Virus record (IMG/VR): IMGVR_UViG_3300030098_003320
Span: 1-59,795 of that record
Source: a virus
Reading direction: 5' to 3' (one strand)
Length of the DNA stretch: 59,795 nucleotides
The translations under genes were made by a program, and so were the position numbers. Each line of letters starts with the position of its first letter. The stretch's first letter is position 1. A model generated the notes under the pieces. It was not told the origin of the DNA. It saw nothing but the letters and a program-made list of their open reading frames with translations, and made no database searches. Of this stretch, positions 7,764 through 14,436 are shown one piece after another.

Positions 7764-8530
7764 GCTTCAACGCTCCATTGATTGCGGCTCACACCGTGAG
7801 CCTTTGGCTGGTGTCTTTTTTCTGATCCCTTCATCATCCAACGCTCTCGGCGTTCTTCGTTCCTGAACAGAGACTCAGGCATCTGGTATTCGCGCTTCTT
7901 AAAAAACTCGTTGTCCTTAACAGCCTTGAGGATGCTCCTGAAACTCTCTCGGTAGTCTTCTGTACCCTCTAACTGTTCCTCATAAAGAAGACTCAGCACT
8001 TGCCTTCTTTTGGCTGTCAGTGAGGGTTGCTTCCCTTTGCCACCTAGTTCGTCCAGGTAAACCGACCAGAGTTCCTTAACTTCTGCTTTAACTGTATTTA
8101 ACTGTTTACTTTGTTTCCTCTGGTCTTTCGCAGGTCTTCCAAGCTCCTTATGTGAATAGGTCGAAACGTCTTGATATACTTGGTAATTAACGACTTCCAC
8201 AAGACTTCCAAGCTGTGACCTTCCGACAACCTTTATTCTACCATCCTCTTCGAGAGCCTTCAGCATACGCATAACTTTGGACGGACCCCAACGCACCAAC
8301 TTGTTACCTGCTGAATATTGGCAATCGTCTGATATCCGTGAGTAGCTACATAGGTATTGCCCGTAACCTACCGATACGATGTTGCCTTTAAAATCGCGCA
8401 GTTCATAGACCTTATCCTTACGATAGTTGGCGTTCATCAGCAGGTATAAGAAAAGCTTCAAATGGTCGGGATCTCGATGCCAGACAGAGTTCTCCTGGAT
8501 CGCTCGCGCCAACAGAATGAACCCCCTCAC
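7760..8530 (-). CDS. Winged-helix replication organiser/initiator-like protein (unit A)
   Basis: 256 residues. The N-terminal region GFILLARAIQENSVW...LKLFLYLLMNANY is the start typical of phage replisome organiser proteins. A winged helix (VRWGPSKVMRMLKALEEDGRIKVV) and a Tyr-rich strand (VVNYQVYQD) follow. The C-terminal half resembles a DnaD-like tail ending with LFRNEERRERWM. The expected role is binding the phage origin and recruiting the helicase encoded next to it. The unit B equivalent is 42715-43506, with conserved beginning and end (NQWSVEA against NWSVEA). Confidence 0.7.
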   Translation of the reverse strand: MRGFILLARAIQENSVWHRDPDHLKLFLYLLMNANYRKDKVYELRDFKGNIVSVGYGQYLCSYSRISDDCQYSAGNKLVRWGPSKVMRMLKALEEDGRIKVVGRSQLGSLVEVVNYQVYQDVSTYSHKELGRPAKDQRKQSKQLNTVKAEVKELWSVYLDELGGKGKQPSLTAKRRQVLSLLYEEQLEGTEDYRESFRSILKAVKDNEFFKKREYQMPESLFRNEERRERWMMKGSEKRHQPKAHGVSRNQWSVEA

Positions 8531-8862
8531 TGTTCAACCACATACCCATTCTCGACGAGCCAACCCCAACAGTCTTCGTCAGAACTACGCCAGACGAAGT
8601 AGTCGATTCCTGCTCGTTGACATTCAGCTTGGAACTCAAGCTGTGATGGACGTAGGGCCGAACCTTTGCGTTCTGTCTTAACCTCAACGAAAAAAAATTG
8701 CGGATCGCTGACAGGGCCGAACACCAAAAGGTCTGGGATACCACTCGTCACTAAGGGAACCCTCGGCTGTGAAGTCTTGTAAACTGAAAAACCCAAAGTC
8801 CTTAGCAGTTCGATAATCCCGCGCTCAACCTCTTTCTCGGTAGGCAGATACTTCTTTGCCAT
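8527..8862 (-). CDS. VRR-NUC-type nuclease (unit A)
   Basis: 111 residues from the ATG at 8862, which overlaps the upstream stop (ATGA). Motifs are SGIPDLLVF (G-x-P-D) and FFFVEVKT (E-x-K), followed by LRPSQLEFQAECQRAGIDYFVWRS. This is the standalone VRR-NUC form common in phages, related to Holliday junction resolvases and other structure-specific nucleases. It probably trims or resolves recombination intermediates with the nearby exonuclease and annealing protein. The homologue is 43503-43844. Confidence 0.85.
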   Translation of the reverse strand: MAKKYLPTEKEVERGIIELLRTLGFSVYKTSQPRVPLVTSGIPDLLVFGPVSDPQFFFVEVKTERKGSALRPSQLEFQAECQRAGIDYFVWRSSDEDCWGWLVENGYVVEQ

Positions 8863-9101
8863 CAGTGAGGGAATTGCTGATGAACAGCCTTCAAAGATTT
8901 GACGACCGAATTGTGAGCTTCGGACAGATGCTCTCCGCACTGGATCAGCGATACACCAAGCTCCTCATGGACAAGCTGTCTTGGGATGCGCTTGATCTTA
9001 TTCTCTGCCGATCTAATATCGTCCTGGATAGACGATAGTTCTGATTTCAGTGCAGGAAAAACCGAACCCACTAAACGCGACAGCTTAGAATGGGAGTCCA
9101 T
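8862..9101 (-). CDS. Small coiled-coil protein of the recombination cluster (unit A)
   Basis: 79 residues from the ATG at 9101. The pattern MDSHSKLSRLVG...ALKSELSSIQDDIRS...RIPRQL matches the 88-residue protein at 43828-44094 (SKLERMVED...EIQDDLKRV...RVPETL), which fixes the start. It is entirely helical and charged; no known family recognised. The gene overlaps the SSB-like gene by 17 nt and the nuclease gene by 1 nt, which suggests a part in the same recombination set. Confidence 0.6.
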   Translation of the reverse strand: MDSHSKLSRLVGSVFPALKSELSSIQDDIRSAENKIKRIPRQLVHEELGVSLIQCGEHLSEAHNSVVKSLKAVHQQFPH

Positions 9102-9342
9102 CGCCGTCGCCCCCCTGACTATCGCTACCCTCGGCAACAGGTGGCTTAACCCAAGTATCGACTTGCAGGTAGAGCTTGTTTCCTTTGGATCTCTTAATGT
9201 CCAGGTTTGTCCATTCGTCGCGTCCCTCAAGCCATGCCAGCAAAGCAGACTTCTTGATCGAAAGCCTACCCTTAACGAAATCTGGAGCCTTTTCGTGGGG
9301 TTCTTTCACAAAGATACCTTCTGGAAAAATTACTTCACTCAT
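9085..9342 (-). CDS. SSB-like small protein with acidic GLPF tail (unit A)
   Basis: 85 residues. The core FPEGIFVKEPHEKAPDFVKG then WTNLDIKRSKGNKLYLQVDTW suggests a small five-stranded beta fold. The end, EGSDSQGGDGDGLPF, is an acidic flexible tail finishing in hydrophobic-Pro-Phe, like the D-D-x-I-P-F tail of bacterial single-strand binding proteins. The homologue 44078-44338 keeps both parts. I infer a minimal single-strand DNA binding protein, or a partner using the SSB tail code. It is beside the annealing protein gene. Confidence 0.55.
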   Translation of the reverse strand: MSEVIFPEGIFVKEPHEKAPDFVKGRLSIKKSALLAWLEGRDEWTNLDIKRSKGNKLYLQVDTWVKPPVAEGSDSQGGDGDGLPF

Positions 9343-9354
9343 GTTCGTTCTCGG

Positions 9355-9951
9355 TTAAAGTTGGGATTGAATGAACTCGGATGCCTTAACGATACGGGCG
9401 GTCGGCTTGTCCATATCGTCCAAGAGAGCTTTCGCAGACGCTAGAAGGTCCGCGTCGATCTCTGAGGCGTTGTCGCCTTCTACCTGCTTGATGACGGCCT
9501 CAAGCTCGGCCCGTGCTTCGTTATAAAGGTCTTCTCCGTTCGTAGGCAGATCGAAGACTTCTGCCTTGCCTGTAATCCATAGCTGAAGACCTAAGCCATG
9601 AAGACCTGACGCTTTTACGAACGCACGTTGATATGCGTCTTGGGTATTTCGAGCATCGCACTTCACTGCTTTGAAGCGGTGATCCATGACCGCAAGCTTG
9701 GCCGTCTGCGATACGCCACGAATTGTGACGGTAACGGAAACCAGACCCGTACCGTCAGGCAGGATTTCTAATGGGTGGTCTTCACGGTCGTAGTGTCCTG
9801 CATACTTCTGCATAAGGATATGATGAACGACCGACCATGGGATGTAGAGCGGATTGAACCCGCCACTACCGCCCTTACGTTGAGCGTATTCCGACACGTC
9901 TATGGCAGAGAGTTCCTGCCAGATCTCTAAACCCCAATTCTTAGCGGGCAT
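9355..9951 (-). CDS. Sak3/DUF1071-like single-strand annealing protein (unit A)
   Basis: 198 residues from the ATG at 9951, which has a well-spaced AGGA. The signature LYIPWSVVHHILMQKY, then VTVTIRGV, then LAVMDHRFKA, then DAYQRAFVKASGLHGLGLQLW is that of the DUF1071 (Sak3) group of phage recombinases. These anneal complementary single strands in homologous recombination and can help join concatemers. The C-terminal 60 residues are an acidic helical extension. The homologue is 44786-45469. The pairing with a RecE-like exonuclease four genes downstream supports the assignment. Confidence 0.82.
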   Translation of the reverse strand: MPAKNWGLEIWQELSAIDVSEYAQRKGGSGGFNPLYIPWSVVHHILMQKYAGHYDREDHPLEILPDGTGLVSVTVTIRGVSQTAKLAVMDHRFKAVKCDARNTQDAYQRAFVKASGLHGLGLQLWITGKAEVFDLPTNGEDLYNEARAELEAVIKQVEGDNASEIDADLLASAKALLDDMDKPTARIVKASEFIQSQL

Positions 9952-10108
9952 CGGAGTCCTCACTTTCTTTCTTATCTACTTCGTACTCAATGGTCGATTC
10001 CCGCGCAAACTTTTCCCAGTCGCGTTGGAGCACCCCGAACAATTCGTTCATCACGCGAAGCTGATAATCGTCGTTGCGGGATAGCTTCTTGATGTCGTCG
10101 TCAGTCAT
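9941..10108 (-). CDS. Small acidic hypothetical protein
   Basis: 55 residues (MTDDDIKKLSRNDDYQLRVM at the start). The ATG at 10108 has the recurrent leader AGGAGACAAAACGCC immediately upstream and is preferred to the ATG 14 codons earlier. Helical and charged, no family recognised. It overlaps both neighbours in the operon. Confidence 0.5.
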   Translation of the reverse strand: MTDDDIKKLSRNDDYQLRVMNELFGVLQRDWEKFARESTIEYEVDKKESEDSDAR

Positions 10109-10259
10109 GGCGTTTTGTCTCCTGGCGTACTCGGCGTTGAAGGGCTTCAAAAACTCTTTTGCACTGCTCTAGTTGATCTTCCAAGTCATGGACGCGCTCG
10201 GACAGAACGCGCCCTAGGTGGCTGAGATCTCGAATTAGCTTCTCCTGGTCGTCACTCAT
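10101..10259 (-). CDS. Small coiled-coil hypothetical protein
   Basis: 52 residues from the ATG at 10259 (MSDDQEKLIRDLSHLGRVLS). Heptad-like leucines and many charges make a single coiled coil. It overlaps both neighbours by 8 nt, a sign of coupled translation in the early operon. No function can be assigned. Confidence 0.45.
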   Translation of the reverse strand: MSDDQEKLIRDLSHLGRVLSERVHDLEDQLEQCKRVFEALQRRVRQETKRHD

Positions 10260-10437
10260 CGTCGAGATCGACCGCAGAATCAAGGTAATCGGATATCTGC
10301 TCAAAGTATTTTGAGCGCATCCGCATCGAATTTTCGTATGACCTGCCGTCGTTCGGATCGCTTTGACCCAAGCGATAGGTCCAGATGCCGTATTGAATGA
10401 TTGCCTTCATCAGCAGGTCGCGTTGTTCCTTACTCAT
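10252..10437 (-). CDS. Small hypothetical protein
   Basis: 61 residues, acidic and helical (ending SDYLDSAVDLDDE). It overlaps its neighbours by 8 nt on each side. No family recognised and no counterpart seen in unit B. Confidence 0.45.
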   Translation of the reverse strand: MSKEQRDLLMKAIIQYGIWTYRLGQSDPNDGRSYENSMRMRSKYFEQISDYLDSAVDLDDE

Positions 10438-10642
10438 CGGCAGTATCCTCGAGGAACCTCCACGAACCTAAAAGATATTCGCAGACGATATCTGGGATCT
10501 TACCGCCAGATAAGTAACGGTATACGGACGATGGATGCCTGACGATTCGGGTTTTCGACCATTTCTCAATAGACAATCCGCTATCGGCAATTCGTTGCCT
10601 GAGTTCGGTTCTTGCCCATTCTTGGGTATCGATTTCTGACAC
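10430..10642 (-). CDS. HTH regulator at the head of the leftward operon (unit A)
   Basis: 70 residues from a GTG with AGGAGAC five bases upstream. LRQRIADSGLSIEKWSK then PSSVYRYLSGG is a Cro/cI-like helix-turn-helix, followed by KIPDIVCEYLLG. The protein at 45462-45689 has the same place and the matching segments VLIRPPSTTYRWLNGS and PIPKVVRDWLVG. A repressor or activator that controls the early operon is the simplest reading. The stretch upstream (10643-10710) should contain its promoter. Confidence 0.65.
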   Translation of the reverse strand: MSEIDTQEWARTELRQRIADSGLSIEKWSKTRIVRHPSSVYRYLSGGKIPDIVCEYLLGSWRFLEDTADE

Positions 10643-10710
10643 AATGTCTCCTGTTAGGGTAGGAATTTAACACGATATTGTCCGATATCAACTACCTATA
10701 TGATAGCGAA

Positions 10711-10905
10711 CTACCTGCCTGTCCGCCCCGCCTGGCGCGTTTTGCGTCGGGATTCTGCCTGTTTTCTCCACTTGGCGCGGGCTTTCTTTCGCGCTCGGTT
10801 TCGGCTCGAGTCCATCAGGAACTCAGCGATTGCTACCGCGACCAGGAATGTCATGGCGACAGCGTAAGCGAACGCAAGCAAGGTGACGTTATCTGTAGTC
10901 GTCAT
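10711..10905 (-). CDS. Small membrane protein
   Basis: 64 residues from the ATG at 10905, chosen because GGGGAG lies seven bases upstream. One hydrophobic helix (VTLLAFAYAVAMTFLVAVAI) is followed by a very basic tail rich in Arg and Lys. It overlaps the methyltransferase gene by 4 nt. A single-span protein with a cytoplasmic basic tail is likely; function unknown. Confidence 0.5.
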   Translation of the reverse strand: MTTTDNVTLLAFAYAVAMTFLVAVAIAEFLMDSSRNRARKKARAKWRKQAESRRKTRQAGRTGR

Positions 10906-11531
10906 ATCAAATCTCCCCATTGTACGGCCATCGCGTCAGCGATGCCTTGTGGTGTGATACTTCGCTTTTTTGCTCTATCCGCGCTTGGTCCCATTAGCCA
11001 GACTTCTTGCCTTCTGCCTTCCACAATGTCAGTGGGCACCAACGGCGGGAAACCCTTAATCCATAGTCCAGTTTTCTTTTGGGTGCCTTGTCCAAACTGC
11101 CATGGCTGTATGTACTGAGGTCGCGGTAAATCCAATCCGATCCCGCGCAATTCAGGCCATTGTTCGTAACTGTTCAGGATCCCAACGGGGTTTTCGATTG
11201 CTACCTTGTCGGCACTATCCCAAATAGCCTTCACAAACTCAATAGCTTGCCGTTGCCTACCGTCTTTCCGTTTATCTGCGAAGTACCGTGCACCACTGAC
11301 AGCTAGATGAGTGCATGGAGGAAATCCGATAATGGCTTCCCATTCTCGCGATCCAAGAACGTCTAGCAAATCACCTTGGATATGCTTGCCGTATACGTCG
11401 CCTTCACTCGGCAAAATGTCACATGATATGACGTTTAAATCGGGACGAACTCGTTGCATGGCATCTCGAACCCTACCGCTGTACTCGCAAGCAATAAGAA
11501 CCGATTTTCTCTTCGTTCGGTTCATACTCAA
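10902..11531 (-). CDS. Putative cytosine-specific DNA methyltransferase
   Basis: 209 residues. VLIACEYSGRVRDAM (residues 11-25) fits the S-adenosylmethionine binding motif I. CDILPS follows, and IIGFPPCTHLAVSGAR (67-82) carries the P-C catalytic pair of C5-cytosine methyltransferases in the short phage form. KVAIENP resembles the ENV motif. It would methylate phage DNA, probably as protection against host restriction. The protein is shorter than full C5 enzymes and lacks an evident target recognition domain. Unit B has a different and broken methyltransferase at 39501-39906. Confidence 0.7.
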   Translation of the reverse strand: MSMNRTKRKSVLIACEYSGRVRDAMQRVRPDLNVISCDILPSEGDVYGKHIQGDLLDVLGSREWEAIIGFPPCTHLAVSGARYFADKRKDGRQRQAIEFVKAIWDSADKVAIENPVGILNSYEQWPELRGIGLDLPRPQYIQPWQFGQGTQKKTGLWIKGFPPLVPTDIVEGRRQEVWLMGPSADRAKKRSITPQGIADAMAVQWGDLI

Positions 11532-11782
11532 ACTCCCATTACGGGAATAATGGATAGGTTTTTCATGTTCGTGTGGATTGCACCACCATCGTTACCTTCA
11601 TCGTCGGACGTTGGTGTCAGCCAGATTTTGTTATCTAGCTGAATCGATATTGGACGTTGGTGCCAGTAAGCTTCATCAGCTTCCGACAAACTCAGGTATT
11701 CGACGGCGGTAATCGTTCTGCCTACCAATGCTTCCGCGATTTTAGCTTCCCAAGCCTTTTCGTTCTTCTCAGCTGCGGTCAT
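11528..11782 (-). CDS. Conserved phage hypothetical protein
   Basis: 84 residues. The pattern GRTITAVEYLS...ISIQLDNKIWLTPTSDDEGND...GAIHT is one I recognise as widespread in phage early regions without known function. The start has the leader AGGAGATTACGCC directly before the ATG. It overlaps the methyltransferase gene by 4 nt. Confidence 0.55.
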   Translation of the reverse strand: MTAAEKNEKAWEAKIAEALVGRTITAVEYLSLSEADEAYWHQRPISIQLDNKIWLTPTSDDEGNDGGAIHTNMKNLSIIPVMGV

Positions 11783-11816
11783 GGCGTAATCTCCTGGATT
11801 TCAGGTTTCGTAGTGT

Positions 11817-11916
11817 TTTCGTGCAATTTCCTAGGAATCTCAAAAAAACGAAGCTCCAGGATCGCGTCTAAGACACTTCGGAAGTGTTCCGAGGGGTTTA
11901 GGTAGGGTGAAAATCA
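11817..11916. ncRNA. Conserved ~100-nt non-coding block (unit A copy)
   Basis: This stretch lies between two leftward genes and aligns base for base, without gaps over most of its length, with 47829-47930 in unit B. Shared landmarks on the plus strand are TTTTCGTG, an A-run of six or seven, CTAAG, a hairpin TCGGA-(5 nt)-TCCGA and then TAGGTAGGGT followed by A-rich sequence. On the minus strand the A-run becomes a T-run after the hairpin, as at a terminator. The strand in use is unknown. It could be an RNA, a terminator or a protein site. Confidence 0.5.
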
Positions 11917-11929
11917 GCTTAAACGCAAA

Positions 11930-11972
11930 TGGGACGGCAGGAATCGAACCCGCAACTACAGCCATTCGTCCC
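11930..11972 (-). ncRNA. tRNA-like minihelix 1 (acceptor plus T-arm)
   Basis: On the minus strand GGGACG (11972-11967) pairs with CGTCCC (11936-11931). A 13-nt linker leads to the arm GCGGG-TTCGATT-CCTGC, a canonical T-arm with 7-nt T-loop. The whole is an 11-bp coaxial helix ending in an A at the discriminator position. D and anticodon arms are absent. It begins 7 nt after the stop codon of the gene at 11980. No CCA is encoded. Confidence 0.55.
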
Positions 11973-11979
11973 GTCAATT

Positions 11980-12534
11980 CTAGTATTCCCTAGCGAAAAG
12001 GTGATAGTCGTATGAGGTGTTGAGAATGTTTTCTTTCTCCATTCCCATAGTTTCGTCTGCTATAATCCTAGCAGTCTCTAAGAGTTGTTCCTCAAACAAT
12101 GTGTCGGGCTCATCGAACATTTTGATTAAAGCTTTTTCAACCGTCTCGAATTTCGTGATAAACTCTGAAAACTCATCTCCTACATGGTCATCACGAATTA
12201 GCACATTGAAGTGTGCTAGGGTTTGATCGAAGCGGTCGCCGTTCGGATAGAACGAATCGAAGTAACCGTCTCGGCTTTCTTGCCAGTATTCGTCCCGAAT
12301 GTTTTCGATAATGAATAGACCTGATGGATCGATTTCGCGGATCCGCTCAAGAATGTATTCCGCGTTTCCTTCTTCAAAATCTTTCAAGAGAATGTCAATC
12401 CAGTGCTCGTCTGGATGATCAGTCAGAAACAGAGAAGACTTTCTATGTCTCTGCTCTAGCTGAAGCTCCCAAGTATTGAACGGTAGCGATTGTGCCAACG
12501 TGGAAAGTTGGTCTTTGTCCATTGTTACTAGCAT
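11980..12534 (-). CDS. Acidic hypothetical protein with repeat-bearing leader
   Basis: 184 residues from the ATG at 12534, which is preceded by AGGAGACAAAACGCC and, further up, by seven copies of a 7-bp repeat. Strongly acidic and helical, with several Trp and Phe (FNTWELQLEQRHRKSSLFLT near the start). No family recognised. A longer frame upstream exists only because the repeats happen to be open. Minihelix 1 follows its stop codon. Confidence 0.55.
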   Translation of the reverse strand: MLVTMDKDQLSTLAQSLPFNTWELQLEQRHRKSSLFLTDHPDEHWIDILLKDFEEGNAEYILERIREIDPSGLFIIENIRDEYWQESRDGYFDSFYPNGDRFDQTLAHFNVLIRDDHVGDEFSEFITKFETVEKALIKMFDEPDTLFEEQLLETARIIADETMGMEKENILNTSYDYHLFAREY

Positions 12535-12548
12535 GGCGTTTTGTCTCC

Positions 12549-12601
12549 TGTTGCCTGTTGCCTGTTGCCTGTTGCCTGTTGCCTGTTGCCTGTTGCCTGT
12601 T
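12549..12601. repeat. Heptanucleotide tandem repeat, 7.5 copies
   Basis: TGTTGCC is repeated perfectly seven times (12549-12597) and followed by a partial TGTT. On the transcribed strand this is GGCAACA repeated, running straight into the ribosome-binding site of the gene that starts at 12534. Seven is not a multiple of three, so gain or loss of a unit would alter the leader and not a reading frame. Confidence 0.95.
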
Positions 12602-12634
12602 GAAAGTTCACGTCTGCGGGTTCGTAGCCCGCAA

Positions 12635-12674
12635 TGGGGTGGCGGGAATTGCACCCGCCCGATGCTATTACCCC
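12635..12674 (-). ncRNA. tRNA-like minihelix 2 (acceptor plus T-arm)
   Basis: On the minus strand GGGGT pairs with ACCCC. An 11-nt linker leads to GGCGGG-type stem, loop TGCAATT and its complement, for an 11-bp stack with discriminator A. The loop keeps T54, C56 and A58 of a tRNA T-loop. It starts 11 nt after the stop codon of the gene at 12686 and precedes the heptamer repeat leader of the next gene. Confidence 0.5.
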
Positions 12675-12685
12675 GACTGCACTGC

Positions 12686-13081
12686 CTACCCAAGAATCCT
12701 TTGGATTTTGGTAAGCTTGTTTGTGGCCTCCATTGCTTTCGTGCGCCAGTCGTAGCGGCTCATGTCAAACCTAGACTCGGCTCGTTCAGCGCGTCCCTTC
12801 CAATACGCCACAAGTTCGTTGCCTGAAGGGAAGGCATCCCGCGCAATAACGTCATCTAGGTTCGTCGGATAGATTGAAAACCGTTCAGCCTCAGATATGG
12901 GAAGATCTCGCCATTGGGTCCCGTTCTTTCTCGGGCCTCTTCCGCGCCTCTTGAACTTTAGTTCTGGAGCGAACTCCTTGAGCATCGCGAGAAACTCCGC
13001 GCCTCTTTCGTTGTTCGGTACGTTCTCGAATAGGCTTCGCTTTTTCATCTGTCTACTATCTCCTTTTTCCGATCGGTTCAT
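12686..13081 (-). CDS. Basic hypothetical protein
   Basis: 131 residues if started at the ATG at 13081 (AAAGGAG ten bases upstream). A second ATG eleven codons later also has a GGAGA. Basic N-terminal half (FKRRGRGPRKNGTQWRDLP) and a helical C-terminal half (LVAYWKGRAERAESRF), possibly nucleic acid binding. No family recognised. It is flanked on both sides by tRNA-like minihelices. Confidence 0.5.
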   Translation of the reverse strand: MNRSEKGDSRQMKKRSLFENVPNNERGAEFLAMLKEFAPELKFKRRGRGPRKNGTQWRDLPISEAERFSIYPTNLDDVIARDAFPSGNELVAYWKGRAERAESRFDMSRYDWRTKAMEATNKLTKIQRILG

Positions 13082-13121
13082 GCTCTTTCTTCTCCTTTGG
13101 TTTAGGTGTCCAGTGAAAGAA

Positions 13122-13162
13122 TGGGACGGCGGGATTTGCACCCGCCTATGCTCTATCGTCCC
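13122..13162 (-). ncRNA. tRNA-like minihelix 3 overlapping a stop codon
   Basis: On the minus strand GGGACG pairs with CGTCCC around an arm GGCGGG/CCCGCC with loop TGCAAAT, giving the same 11-bp stack and discriminator A as elements 1 and 2. The linker is 10 nt. The stop codon TAG of the gene at 13153-13509 lies inside its 5' portion (GGGACGATAG), so the RNA element and the end of the coding sequence overlap. Confidence 0.5.
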
Positions 13163-13509
13163 GAAGTGTTGAAGGATTCGGCGAAACTTTCCTCAAGGCC
13201 GTGCAGGTCAATGTTGTCAGTGTAGGGAATTTCGTATCTGTCGTGCCCCCAAGTGCCTATGACGGTATTATGCCGTGTGTCGATCCGAACCGTTGGACCT
13301 CCAAATGCCATCAGGTAAGAAGCACCTAAGACTTCACCTGAACGACTGACCGTATATTCAACGTCTAGAATATGTTCGGTCACATATTCTGAGCACGTTA
13401 GTGCGTCCATCTCTTCAGGTGGGTATAGGTCTCGGATTTCGTCTTGATTTCCCTCAAGCACGTTTGCCCAATGTATCACGTTGGCTTGTAACTGTTCTCT
13501 ACTTGTCAT
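13153..13509 (-). CDS. Conserved phage/plasmid hypothetical protein
   Basis: 118 residues. The segment SGEVLGASYLMAFGGPTVRI then TRHNTVIGTWGHDRYEIPY is a pattern I know from a family in phages and plasmids of many bacteria, often called only hypothetical. Probably a small alpha/beta fold. The end of the gene is part of minihelix 3. It starts with AAGGAACC upstream of ATG. Confidence 0.55.
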   Translation of the reverse strand: MTSREQLQANVIHWANVLEGNQDEIRDLYPPEEMDALTCSEYVTEHILDVEYTVSRSGEVLGASYLMAFGGPTVRIDTRHNTVIGTWGHDRYEIPYTDNIDLHGLEESFAESFNTSGR

Positions 13510-13521
13510 GGTCTTGGTTCC

Positions 13522-13887
13522 TTATCGTTGGAAGTATGCTCTGCCATTGTTGGCAAGCATTACGGCAGAAGCGGAGTCAATTCTCCGTCCCGCTGAATCT
13601 TGGAAGTACTGATGTCCGCGCTTCGGGTTGAAGCGGAGTTCTTCCCAATTGCTAGGAATCGCGGAAGGTGCGAGCGTGAAGCTCTCGGCTCTAATCCATG
13701 CGAAGACTGCGCGATGCCCGCCCGCTAGAGTCTGTTGGAAAGCTTTCCCACTAGGCTGTTTGAAGCTTACACCGTACGCGGTGAGCTGTCCCGTGTGGGC
13801 TACCCTCCTGGCTCCTTTCGGGTAGTAAGACCAAAGGGAGTTCTGATCTTTGGCGTTGAGGTTTCGGTGTGCTTGTCGTAGCTGCAC
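13522..13887 (-). CDS. Hypothetical protein, most upstream gene of the leftward accessory group
   Basis: 121 residues from a GTG that follows the leader AGGAGACTACGCC. Basic, with Trp and Tyr scattered (LWSYYPKGARRVAHTGQL, then FAWIRAESFTL). No family recognised. No minihelix follows it; the stop codon lies 9 nt before the next start. Confidence 0.5.
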   Translation of the reverse strand: MQLRQAHRNLNAKDQNSLWSYYPKGARRVAHTGQLTAYGVSFKQPSGKAFQQTLAGGHRAVFAWIRAESFTLAPSAIPSNWEELRFNPKRGHQYFQDSAGRRIDSASAVMLANNGRAYFQR

Positions 13888-14038
13888 CTTGGCGTAGTCT
13901 CCTTTATAGGATTGATACTAAAACTTATCAGCCTATCCGATATAGGACAAGGGAGAACTCGAGAAAAATTTTAGGGACAAGGGAAGGGAAGGAGAGGGAA
14001 GGAGATGCGGAGAATCTCGGAGAATCTCGGAGAGATGC

Positions 14039-14065
14039 GGGGGTTCCCTCATCGGGTGAACCCCC
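14039..14065. terminator. Strong hairpin in the control region
   Basis: GGGGGTTC (14039-14046) pairs perfectly with GAACCCCC (14058-14065) across an 11-nt loop. No T-run follows on the plus strand, so it is more likely a structured leader or protein site than a simple Rho-independent terminator. Confidence 0.45.
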
Positions 14066-14357
14066 AACGCGCATAAGAACCGAATACACAAGGAGGTTCG
14101 CTACTTTCCCGAGTCATGGGGGAAGAGGCATGGGGGTGGTTCGAGTTCGTGGGGTGCAAGAACCGAAACCGCAAAACCAAGCTTTAAGCGTCTCGAATTG
14201 CTCGAAGCTGTTAGGCATCGAATCGATTCACGAGAGAGCTTAGAGAGGCGCGTGGAGGGCGAGAGACTGACTAGCGAAGCCCCATGCAATGCCCAAGACA
14301 GACCAAGCCGATTTGACCCCCCCCTCTTGTAAAAGTAGGGGGAGGAGTAATTGTCGG

Positions 14358-14416
14358 TTGACACACACCAATGTCCTCAATATTTCGCTTGACGTATGCG
14401 GCCCGTGTGGTATCGT
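14358..14416 (+). promoter_or_regulatory. Two overlapping sigma70-like promoters for the rightward operon
   Basis: TTGACA (14358) with TATTTC 17 bp downstream (14381), and TTGACG (14389) with TATCGT 16 bp downstream (14411). The ATG of the first rightward gene is at 14437 with AAGGAGAC before it. The second pair would give a leader of only about 15 nt. TATCGT is also the -10 of the candidate leftward promoter of unit B. Confidence 0.45.
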
Positions 14417-14436
14417 TTGCTTAACAAGGAGACACT

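Larger units (their letters stand above)
13888..14436. other. Non-coding divergent control region of unit A, left part
   Basis: No convincing gene lies here. It contains purine-rich iterations around 13976-14040 (GGAGAATCTC repeated), a strong hairpin (14039-14065), C-rich and G-rich complementary runs around 14317-14347, and two overlapping promoter-like sequences before the gene at 14437. A short palindrome CCTAT-CCGAT-ATAGG lies near 13933. The region separates leftward from rightward transcription, so early promoters and operators are expected here. Confidence 0.55.

Noticed and set aside
11930-11972. A full tRNA gene on the minus strand
   Set aside because: The T-arm and acceptor are convincing, but only 13 nt separate the two halves, so there is no room for D and anticodon arms; described as a minihelix instead.
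12476-12826. Rightward frames rich in Leu/Pro/Val/Ala/Cys over the heptamer repeat
   Set aside because: They are translations of the TGTTGCC repeat on the non-coding strand, antisense to a well-supported leftward gene.
13869-14243. Rightward frame of 124 codons in the control region
   Set aside because: It crosses purine repeats and a strong hairpin, has no homologue in unit B and looks like low-complexity Arg/Glu/Gly sequence.
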